Shown piece after piece: positions 1 through 8,690 of a stretch of DNA of 38,000 nucleotides. This DNA is from Cryptomeria japonica. Lineage: Eukaryota; Streptophyta; Pinopsida; Cupressales; Cupressaceae. Every line of letters starts with the position of its first letter. The first letter of the stretch is position 1. The DNA is taken from assembly GCF_030272615.1 (NCBI RefSeq), contig NC_081414.1, positions 1,387,001-1,425,000 on the forward strand, given 5' to 3'. The notes beneath the pieces were generated by a model, which worked only from the letters and a program-made list of their open reading frames with translations, was not told the DNA's origin and did no database searches. Position numbers and translations under genes: made by a program.

Positions 1-917
1 TTTTTTAATGGTTTGAAAATAGCTTGAAATCGCCAATATTTTATTTTTATGGTTTGAAAATAGATTGAAATCGCCAATGCAAATATTTTTCTTGTTTTAA
101 AAACCTTACAATTCACCCATGCAATTATTTTTTGGGTTTCAAAAATAGTACAATTTGCCAGGATTTTTCACAAACTTTGAGCGATCACGGCTAATTCGCC
201 AATGGAGATTATTATTTTTCTCCGTAAACTGCAAAAACCCACCAGTAAAATTAAAATTTTCTTTGGAATTATACAACTTTCGCCAGGTTTTTACACCTTG
301 TCCAAGGGAGGGGTTTGTTAAAGTTTTCCCTGTTGGGAATCCTAACACACACCACTTCTTGACTCTTGAAAAGGCCGACCACTTAGCTACCCATTTCATG
401 AAAAAGGATCTCTCTTAATATAGCCTCATTGCCTCTTGTCATTCTATATTATCAATTTTCAAGGGTATAAAATGATTTTGGTAGTTTTCCATACTTACTT
501 TTTCTCTTGCCTTGGCATTCTCTTAGGACATTGGTTTCCAAATTTTTCCTTCAACCTCTTTCCACCCACCTCCACTTCTCATTGAGATCTTGGAGTATCC
601 CCATCTGTTTGGATAGTTTTGGGTTGGAAGGTTGACTTCCTACCATTTGTTTGATCCTCCCAAACCTAACTTGGAGGTCACCACACTATATTGTTGAATT
701 GTTGGATCCGTATCTTATCACTGCTTGTGTCCGCTTGATCATGCCTATATTGTTGAAACCCTAGCATCTGCTCGTGCCTCTCCATCTACTTTCCTCTAAT
801 TTTTTTAATTTATTTTTAACTCAAACCCTTACTCTTATTATATTAATCTTCCTATCTGTATTTGAATCCTTATTATACAGTATTTCAATTTAAATTAATA
901 TTTCTTATTTTCTAGGT
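1..917. other. AT-rich non-coding DNA with a short direct repeat
   Basis: No convincing gene is visible. A 30-base unit beginning ATGGTTTGAAAATAG and ending CGCCAAT occurs at 8-37 and again at 49-78, and CGCCAAT-like words recur to about 205. Open frames near 139-418 overlap on both strands and have no recognisable domain. The stretch ends in a pyrimidine-rich TTTCTTATTTTCTAG (901-915) that resembles a plant 3' splice site just before the Helitron-like reading frame. Confidence 0.5.
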
Positions 918-1604
918 ATGGTGCTACCTAGGAGAAATTTTGAATCTAATGAAGAAAAGAAACAATATCAAAGAGAGTATCAAAAACAAAAAAGAGAACA
1001 AATGATAGATGCAAATAAAGAAGAGTAGAGAATGCAAAGGAATGAAGCAGATAGAGCAAGATATGCCCGAAGAAAATTACAAATGTCTCAACAACAATTA
1101 CAAAGAGAAGAAGAAGGACTACAAAACATAGGCATTTTTGGACTTCAACAAACAACTGCACAACAAGCAAATCATATGTTTCATAGAAATGGACAAAATC
1201 AAATCACTACTAACAACATAAATATAAATACAAATCATATGGCATCTGAAGAGCAACATCTTTCTAAAATGCTTGTTGAAAATATTTCATATAGTGGCCA
1301 AGATACAAAACAACAACAAATTCAATTTTCTTCTCAATCCAATGAACCAAACAATATAAATCCAAATGAATTACTTGCAACTAATTTCAAAAGAATCAAA
1401 AAAAAAAAATGTAATAATTTAGATACATACAATTCCACATCAATGTGTTATATTTGTGAAGAATCTTTTGTGGGAATCAAACTTTTTTGCAATTTAGAAG
1501 GAGTCATCTATGATAGATGAAAACAAGAATGAGGAATGAACAAATTATTAGTTATGAATAATATGAATCTTGGAATGCAACCAATGGAACTAACATGTCT
1601 GACT
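918..1604 (+). pseudogene. Helitron Rep/helicase N-terminal remnant
   Basis: An ATG at 918 opens a Lys/Gln/Arg-rich stretch (QKREQM, ARYARRKLQM) followed by a CYICEESF-type Cys motif and then NNMNLGMQPMELTCLT. The last part matches, by eye, the conserved NNM-PG-P-EL-LT segment of plant Helitron helicase-like proteins, which is followed in the family by EEMLIA. In-frame stops occur at 1026 (TAG), 1518 and 1530 (TGA), and the segment around 1518-1560 reads better in another frame, so it is decayed. The frame is interrupted exactly after LT by the solo LTR at 1605 and continues at 3586. Only the N-terminal part remains: the Rep and helicase catalytic motifs are absent. The family call rests on short motifs and is moderately sure. 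Confidence 0.55.
1600..1604. repeat. Target-site duplication, left copy (TGACT)
   Basis: TGACT directly precedes the TGTTG start of the solo LTR and is repeated at 3581-3585 directly after its CAACA end. Five bases is the usual duplication length for plant LTR-retroelement integrases. Confidence 0.8.
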
Positions 1605-1787
1605 TGTTGTCCTTGATTTCAGCATGGCTAAAATCATGGTACAACCCCTATGAAACGTGTCCATTTCGTAGCCTACATCCTCCAAGGTCAGTCGACTTCC
1701 CTCATAAGTTGTGTCAGTTTGCATCTTCATTTTTGTCATTTTCATGTTTTTGCCTTCATCTTTTATTTTATCTTTTGTTTGCACTTC

Positions 1788-2480
1788 GGGTTTTAAAACC
1801 TGAAATGCAGTGTTTCTTGTGTTTTCCTGGACGTTGGGTTTTAAAACCCGAAGTGCAATTTTGGTCTACCAAGTAATGCAGGTCGGGGAATTTTTCCCGA
1901 CCTGCAGGTCTACCTTTATGTGCAGGTTGGGAAATTTTTCCTGACCTGCTAGTTTAAGTGCAGTTCGGGGAATTTTTTCCCGACCTGCAGGTCTTCCTTT
2001 ATGTGCAGGTCGGGAAATTTTTCCCGACTTGCCGGATTAAGTGCACATCAAGGAATTTTTCCCGACCTGCAGGTCTGCCTTTATGTGCAGGTCGGGATAT
2101 TTTTCCCAACCTACCGATCTAAGTGCAGGTCAGGGAATTTTTCCCGACCTACAAGTCTACTCATATACAAGTTGGGGAATTTTTCCCGACCTACAGGCCT
2201 AAGTGTAGGTCAGAGAATTTTTCCTGACCTGCAAGTTTTCCTAAGTGCAGGTCAGAGAATTTTTCCCGACCTGCAGGTCTAAGTGCAAGTCAGAGAATTT
2301 TTCCCAACCTGCAAGTTTTCCTATGTGCATGTCGAGAAATATTTCCCGACCTGTAGGTCCATATGTAGGTCGAGGAATTTTTCCCAACCTGCAATCTAGG
2401 TTTTGCCCAACTGCAAATTGGGTTTTAAAACCTGACCTGCAGCCTTGACCTATCCAAGTGCAAATCAGGTTTTAAAACCC
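1788..2480. repeat. Tandem array of about 13 palindromic 38-45 bp units inside the LTR
   Basis: From about 1879 to 2400 roughly 13 units follow one another. Each contains an inverted repeat of the form CAGGTCGGG-AATTT-CCCGACCTG, followed by a variable linker such as CAGGTCTACCTTTATGT. Units start near 1879, 1922, 1960, 2005, 2042, 2086, 2124, 2166, 2205, 2247, 2284, 2326 and 2365. The array is framed symmetrically by a second palindrome, GGTTTTAAAACC, twice on the left (about 1788-1800, 1836-1849) and twice on the right (about 2420-2432, 2468-2480). Every unit could fold as a hairpin. The open frames here are translations of the repeat and not genes. Confidence 0.9.
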
Positions 2481-2818
2481 GGTCTGCTGATTTTTCTATC
2501 TTTTTGTCGAAGGGTAATTTTGATCTTTCAGGCATCTTTCCGGATCTTTTGAAGCTGGCGATTTGATCGTGAATGTTGATTTTTGTGATGAAAATGTTAC
2601 ATATTTTGGCAAATAACTAACCTTTCTCCAATTAAATCCAGAGGGAAGAAAATGAAGAATAAAGTGTCCTCATTGACACTATCTTTTCATGTAGTTGCAT
2701 TCTTAGTTACTGCAATTTTTCTTGCAATTGCATTTTTATTTTTTGCAGTAGTTGTAGTCAAGTGGAACTGTGCAGTTGAATTAGTCAATTGTGCCCACCT
2801 TTTTCTCAGCTTATTTTC

Positions 2819-2827
2819 CTATATAAG
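2819..2827 (+). promoter_or_regulatory. Possible LTR TATA box
   Basis: CTATATAAG lies in the second half of the solo LTR, preceded by a CA/TT-rich stretch and followed by the region with repeated GAAGACTTTG words. Its place fits the U3/R border of an LTR on the + strand. No transcript evidence is available. Confidence 0.4.
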
Positions 2828-3580
2828 GAGGACCTGATTTGTAAATATTTATCTTTTTCATGCTTAGCAAAACTCTGCATAAATTTTATCCCAACTAAGA
2901 CTTTGGGCTTTTGTGGTGAAAATTCTATCAAGCAAATAAAGAAAACAGTTTTGTTGATCTCAAACTTTGTGTTGTATCAAGAAAATTGTTTATATAATTT
3001 AATGTTCCTATGTCCATTGAATATATATTTTCTTTACTTCTTTGATCTTGAAGATATTGTTATGTGGTTAAAGAGCTCTTAAATCTTGCAAGAAGACTTT
3101 GTGCTCCTAGCATATTTGAGAAATCTTCTAATAAATTAAGTAACTTGTGGTAAGCTTTGTATTGCTACAGTTACCTGTAGTTTAAAGGATTAGAAATTTA
3201 TACTTGAAGACTTTGAGCTGCAAGCTAAGTTTCTAATTGTTTAATTTGTAATGATCAATTTGAGTTAGTGTTACCTTCAAGAAGACTTTGTGCTACTTAA
3301 TAGTAACTCTTGGTGTAGTTTGTTAGATTCATAGTTCTTTTCTATAAGTATCTAAAGAGATAGAGAAATTGTAACTAGGTGAAGGGAGAATACATAAACT
3401 TTGAAAAAAAGATAGTTATATGCCCAACACCAACCCACAAATTTAATTTCTTATTAATTAGAGGAGAAATTTCATAGGGAACCTCCCCTTGATGAGAGGA
3501 GAGATTAATTTCTCAGCATAGCTTTGTGTGAATTATATATTTTGTCATTAGTATGTTGGTGACAAAATATTCACCCAACA

Positions 3581-3585
3581 TGACT
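3581..3585. repeat. Target-site duplication, right copy (TGACT)
   Basis: Second copy of the duplication that brackets the solo LTR at 1605-3580. The Helitron reading frame resumes directly behind it. Confidence 0.8.
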
Positions 3586-3625
3586 TAAGTAGAAGAGATG
3601 CTTGTAATAACCCACTTAACTTATT
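3586..3625 (+). pseudogene. Helitron remnant, continuation after the LTR
   Basis: The frame continues as (stop)VEEMLV in the same phase as the upstream piece ending at 1604. Plant Helitron proteins have LT-x-x-EEML at this place. The stop is TAA where the family has a residue. Similarity fades after about 3610, where the tandem repeat and the inverted-repeat arm begin. Confidence 0.5.
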
Positions 3626-3674
3626 CCATTTTTTTTATTACGTATTCACTTGTGTTTGATTCAATCACATACTC

Positions 3675-3830
3675 TGGGCATCTATCTAAATGGGATAGGC
3701 ATCCATTCAACCGGGATGGGAATCTAACCATTCAGGTTAGGCATCTATCCATACGGGATAGGGGGTTTCGTCTATCCAATTTGGGATAGGCATCTACCCA
3801 ACCGGGGTAGGTATCTATTCAAATAATAGA
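3675..3830 (+). repeat. Tandem array of about 21-bp units (GGCATCTATCCAA-GGGATA)
   Basis: About seven degenerate units of the form GGCATCTATCCAAnnnGGGATA follow each other. The reverse complement of the same unit begins at about 37962 and runs off the window end at 38000, so the array marks the outer part of both arms of the inverted repeat. Confidence 0.75.
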
Positions 3831-3835
3831 TAACG

Positions 3836-3847
3836 CTCTGGCCAGAG
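3836..3847. repeat. Perfect 12-bp palindrome, left arm
   Basis: CTCTGGCCAGAG is a perfect palindrome and is conserved in the opposite arm at 37945-37956, with conserved flanks (AGAC..TTAGACTCAT). Confidence 0.7.
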
Positions 3848-4583
3848 ACTTTAGACTCATTGGGACCATCTGGGTCCTGAGTCACTCTCTAAATACTACA
3901 CTCCTCTACTAGGAGTGCACCGAGGTCGTCGTCTTTAGGAGTAAATAAAAATAAAATAAACAAGCTTGAGTTCCGCCTCGTAATTTGGCCTAAAGCCTCG
4001 TGAAGTCAAGTGAATCCATACGAGATTCCTTTCGAGTATGCATTGAAATAATTTTAATCTTCCAATTAGTGTTACTATACCCTTTGATTAAAAGACCAAG
4101 GAACTACAAAAGAAACATGATCAACTCATCCTTAACCAAATCCTAATCCACATCCCCGAATGCTTGAGTACAAGGGAAAAATTCATCCCTAGACTACCTA
4201 CATACCCGTTTCAGCACGGGATCAAGGTGTAGAGTATGTAGTTTAGGTTTCTAACTACGGTTTAATGTAAACTGTATGGGGGGGTACGCAACCCTTTCTA
4301 GGGTCAATGTCCCAGATAGTTTCACTGCAGTTGCTACCCACGACAGTAGCTCTATAGCAAAAAGGCTCAAGGTGGCCTTCCGCTTGTGGCCTAAAATAAC
4401 TAAGTCCTATTTCCTATTAAATACATCACCCTTTATCCGTTATCATACTTTGAAAATCATTAAGATAGATAAATTCTAAATTATCACACACCACCAAACC
4501 CTAATGAGGTTTTCTAAGGTTTAACTAAGCGGATGTAAATTCAAATTTTAAAAATTATCTTTTTAGATTATCGATCAAAGGGG

Positions 4584-4608
4584 GATTACCCGCCCCTTGG
4601 AGTTTTTA
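4584..4608. repeat. Conserved hairpin in left arm (AAGGGG...CCCCTT)
   Basis: An 8-base G-rich stem, an 8-9 base loop around GATTACCC and the complementary CCCCTTGG occur here. The counterpart at about 29699-29724 has the perfect stem CCAAGGGG/CCCCTTGG with the same loop. Preservation of stem and loop in both arms hints at a structural role or simply low divergence. Confidence 0.5.
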
Positions 4609-6900
4609 ACTTCCATATGACCCTTATTTCTCCCCGACAATTTATAGGGATGATGCCACAGACCTCATTGTTGCAACTTTATTAGGCGTTAAGTGCAGTA
4701 GTTCAACACAACGCATTACCCATAAGCGTGACCCAAAGGCACCATAGATACCGAATGTTGCTAAGGTTTTGGTTTTGTCTCTTCTTGTTTAGTTGTCCAA
4801 CTAGGAATATAATTTTGAATTCATAAATCTTATGTAAAACAATATACTAATACAATCATGAAAATGAAACTATAATGTACAAGGATTTTTTGCTTTAAAA
4901 CTTGTAAAATTATAACTTATGAGAAAGATTGAAATACTAAATTTCTTAAGAAAATCCAATGCCTAGGTAGAAGGCCTTAGAAATGAATTTTAACACTTAC
5001 TGGATTGAAGGAAAAACTTAATATTAATGAGCTTGAAAGTAACCACATTATTGATAACCAACTAATTCTTCCACTTGAAGCAACATAAATTCTATCTTTA
5101 ATTATTTTCTACAAATGATAACCTTACTTTAAATATGAATCTTATTGCTTGAAAGGTACTAATTTGCTTAAAGAAAATTGAATTATCTAATAATAATACT
5201 TTGGAAATGAATTTAATATTCACTTGTTTGAAGGAAAAAGAAAAGAACTACTAACAATAAGCTTTAATAACCACAATATTTTAATCACTAATTTTTCAAA
5301 AAATTAGATTAGAAGAGAGTCTAATACTTGCTAAACAACTAACACAAAAATGGAGACCCTAAGTAATTTGAATCAATCTTCTTCTAGTTTCTTTAGAGCC
5401 AATGTCAATTCCTTTGCAAGCTTATAAGAGAGCAAACTAATTTTTCCACTTGAAGTAACATTTTACCCTTAGATATTTTCTACAAAATAATATCCTTATA
5501 ATTTTCAATTTCTTTACTTCAATTTAATTCTCTAAGTGGTCATAGGATACGTTTCTTGAAAACTCATTTGCTTGATAAGGATAAGGATCCAATAATCTAA
5601 CTTTATTTCATCTTCAAAACTAAGTTCGTTAGACATACAAAAAGAATATGATTACTTGATTTGAGATTCACAAGATAAGTCGAGTCTTATGTTAAAGGAT
5701 TTCAGATTTAATAAAACTATTTGGTTTCAAATAAAGTCTTCTTTGAATCCTAATTAATATTATATTCTTACAAATAGATCATATCATTAACTTATATATA
5801 AGTTATCTCTAATTTAGATGTTAATTAATTCATCTCTACTAGTTGCTTTGCAATATTAATGTAACCTTACCCTTTAATAGTCTCATATGCCTTTGACTAT
5901 TCAGAGATCGATTACACTCAAATGCCTTACATACTCTTTATCTTGAAATTTAACCAGTGAAATCAAATATATTCAATTCCTAGAATTGAGGAAATGCTTA
6001 ACTAACATTAATTCATATTTATTGAAATACACAAGGGGTAACTCTGAATCTAAGCACAATAACACTTGAGAGGTGGATTCTTTTAACCTTTAATACTTAC
6101 GCCAATTTGAAGTATACAAAAACCTATTTGATGTCTAATAAATAACTTAATTGTTTGAAATGCATGAGACAATCTATTTACTACCAAAATTTTATTTGAA
6201 GTTAACTAGTAATAATTGAAAAGAACCAATAATATGGAATAAGTGCAAGGAATTAATGCTTTAACTAAGATTCTAATTCTATGGAAGAAACACCTGCTTG
6301 AGAGTGAAAGTATCAAGGCAACTTTTAGGGGGATTATTATAAGTAAAAGAGTAAGATTATTAAATCCATTCTTTGAAATCGACAAGTACTCAACTACATG
6401 CCTAACCAACCATTAATTTCATACTGCTTGAAATATATAAATTGCTTCTAAGAAGGAACTACACATATTTACATGGAAGATAAATCCTCTTAAAATTTGA
6501 ACTACATGAAGGAACCCAAATTTTTGAGACGATAGAAGTAGGTGAAGCATACAAAAGGTGTAAGGAATTCGAATATTTAAGGGGGTGTTAGGTGAACCGC
6601 TATTTGGAATAAAATTATTTGACTTGCAAGAGTTTGTAAGTTCTCATTCCCCCCTTTGAATCAATTGATTAAGAATAGTTAGTTAATGGGCCACTTAATG
6701 TTTAGCATAGAAAAAACTATAAATGGAATTCCCTTTGGTTACCAAAATTAAAGAGAATTCATTTACAACCAATTAATAGATAAGAAAAATAATTCTCCAA
6801 AATTGTTGCCCATTGACATAAATTTTTTTTATAAACAAATACAAGATAATGTTATCAATCCATAATCAATTTATATATTATCAAAATTTAATTATAAACT

Positions 6901-6921
6901 AACAATACTAACTATAATCAA
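6901..6921. repeat. 21-bp target-site duplication, left copy (LINE-A)
   Basis: The 21 bases beginning AACAATACTAACTATAATC occur here and again, identical, at 14981-15001. They bracket 6922-14980, a normal length for target-primed LINE insertion. Confidence 0.92.
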
Positions 6922-6927
6922 CAAAAT

Positions 6928-8688
6928 ATGGGAGACACGGGAGGAGCGGGAGGAGAGGGAGGAGCGGGAGCTCAAATTTCAAATTTCCATCAAGGCGGGA
7001 ACCCTGGTTCCAATGGTGAGATCGGCCAGATCAATGGTGCTGGTCCTATGGACGATAAGGACAAGCCCTCGGACCTCCTAGTTTTGGTTGCTGACTCACA
7101 GTCTGGTGGTACTCTGTTTGTCATGACAGCGGATTCTTCAGGACATCTGGGGGTAGGGTCCAATGGGGAGCCTATGCCACTTGTAGACTCCATGGATAAC
7201 GGGAGGGAGGGAAAAAAATGGTCTTCCCTTTTTGGATCTAGACCAACTGGTAAATCCTCCCTTCCTCCTGTTAAGAACATTTCTGACCCTTCTAGTGGTA
7301 AGTTTGCTATCTCCATCCTTAACCAGGTTCTAGACCATAATATCAATAGTATGTCGAACTCCTTGGTAGGGAAGTTTATGGGTCCGCGCCCAAACATTGA
7401 AGTTGTTAGGGCCTTTGTTAATCAAAAATGGGCACTAAAAGGAAATGTAGAGGTCTCGGCTCTTCCCAAAGGTCTTATGTCTTTCTCCTTTTCGTGTGAA
7501 GAAGATAAGGTAAAGATCTTGTGCGGGAGTCCTTGGATGGTGGGAAAGATAGCCCTGGTTCTAAGAAAATGGCATCCAAAATTAAATATGAATGATTCTA
7601 TTCTGGCGCAGGTTCCAGTATGGATAAAACTCCCAAGATTGCCTCTCGAGTATTGGGCAGAAAGCATCTTCTCTGGAATAGCAAGTTCTTTTGGTGAGCT
7701 GCTCTCTATTGACCTAGTCACTGCTTCAAAAAGAAGATTAACCCATGCAAGGTTCTGTGTTGGAGTAACCCCTGAGGCAGATATGCCGGAACAGATTGAT
7801 CTAGTTTAAAAACTGGGAACCTGGAAGCAACATATAGAATATGAAACTATTCCTTTTGCTTGTTTCCATTGTAAGAAGGTAGGTCATTGGGCAAAATCTT
7901 GTCCGAAAAAGCAAAAGGCGGAGCCTAATCAGTTAAAACCTTAGATTGAAAGCCAGAATATGCCAGAGAAAAGGGTGTGGCAAGTTAAAAACATAGAAAA
8001 TAAGGAAAAAAATCCAAATCACTTTTCTCCTTTGGGGGAACAAAAGGAAGCCTCAAACTCTATCCTTAGTCCCACTGTTCAGGAGGCAGATAGGAATGAA
8101 ACAACCAAAGCTAGTCCCATAAAAATTACGTAGAAAATGGATTTGAACGATCAGAATGATCCTCCAAAAGCAAAAGATGAAGTGGTGGATGACACATATG
8201 AAAATCAGGCAGTAGAAGCTAGAGACTATCAACCGGAGGAAGGTGAGATCCCAAATCCACAAGTTGAAAGGACAGACTCTTCTGTAGCCATACCTAGTTT
8301 TGAAATACAAGAAGCCCAAAAGTGTGCAATTTTGGGATTGAGTCTTTCAGATTCGGATCAACATTCAAGAACCACAAACATTATTTCAACTGAGTCCAGA
8401 ACTCCTAAATGGGGTAATGAAGATGAAATTTCCAAAATCCTAACCAATCTGGAAGTGGCTCCTGTGTCAGAAACGGAATGGAAGTAGCCTAAACACAAGA
8501 GTAAGAAAGCAGCAACACCCTCGATATCCTTGATTAGGAAATCCAGTAGAATAGCTCAAGTTGATGTGGGATACGTCTCCTCTTCCCCATGGCGACCATC
8601 TAATCACAAAGTTAGAGACATGGAGGCCAGCAAGAACATAGCAGATGGAACTCAGAAAACTCTCAAGGAGTTGGGAATTGGTAAGTAA
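6928..8688 (+). pseudogene. LINE-A ORF1, gag-like nucleic-acid-binding protein (DUF4283, CCHC knuckle)
   Basis: About 587 codons. The Gly-rich start (MGDTGGAGGEGG) is followed by a DUF4283-like domain at about residues 135-290, recognisable by SFSCEEDKVKILCGSPW, VPVWIKLPRLPLEYW and the basic SKRRL. A CCHC zinc knuckle, CFHCKKVGHWAKSC (CX2CX4HX4C), lies at about 311-324. The C-terminal third is acidic and low-complexity. In this family ORF1 packages LINE RNA. In-frame stops at 7807 (TAA), 7942, 8131 and 8485 (TAG) break it into pieces, and the first open piece (6928-7809) is 293 residues. The final TAA at 8686-8688 is 2 bases before the ORF2 ATG, suggesting termination-reinitiation. Confidence 0.85.
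6930..6969 (+). other. Predicted G-quadruplex at the LINE-A 5' end
   Basis: Five GGG runs, each separated by six bases (GGGAGACACGGGAGG...), fit the G3N1-7 rule and lie within the first 15 codons of ORF1. The surroundings are strongly AT-rich, so the cluster is conspicuous. It encodes the Gly-rich N-terminus. Confidence 0.6.
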
Positions 8689-8690
8689 CT

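Larger units (their letters stand above)
1605..3580 (+). mobile_element. Solo LTR (1976 bp) inserted in the Helitron remnant
   Basis: The unit starts TGTTGTCCTTGATTTC and ends TATTCACCCAACA, giving TG...CA ends with a 5-base inverted terminus TGTTG/CAACA. It is flanked by a perfect 5-bp duplication TGACT (1600-1604 and 3581-3585). Removing the insert plus one duplication rejoins the Helitron frame at LT|(stop)VEEML, an independent confirmation of both boundaries. No gag, pol or second LTR lies inside, so it is best read as a solo LTR left by LTR-LTR recombination. Inside are a palindrome array, a TATA box near 2819 and three AGACTTTGTGCT-like words (about 3090-3300). Superfamily is not assignable. 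Confidence 0.8.
3630..6921 (+). repeat. Giant inverted repeat, left arm, outer part
   Basis: Large parts of this segment recur in reverse complement on the far side of the window. About 3660-4310 pairs with 38000-37508 and about 4310-4790 with 29989-29520. Shared words include CTCTGGCCAGAG, GGTCCTGAGTCACTC, GAGGTCG, AAGTCAAGTGAATCCATACG, GGGTCAATGTCCCAGA, CTCAAGGTGGCC and AGGCGTTAAGTGCAGTAGTT. From 4800 to 6900 the match to 27500-29500 is weaker and is carried by many CTTGAA/TTCAAG words. No gene is visible: the open frames at 4276-4479 and 6206-6409 have no domain. The arm is interrupted at 6921 by LINE-A and resumes at 15002. Confidence 0.8.

Noticed and set aside
1879-2400. CRISPR-like array
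   Set aside because: The repeats are degenerate, the spacers are not unique and the setting is a plant LTR.
2001-2448. Open frames with repeated GNFSR / IFPDLQV peptides
   Set aside because: They translate the palindromic tandem array; units vary in length and the frame breaks.
4276-4479. 67-residue frame in the left arm
   Set aside because: The counterpart in the right arm does not keep the frame, although the DNA is conserved.
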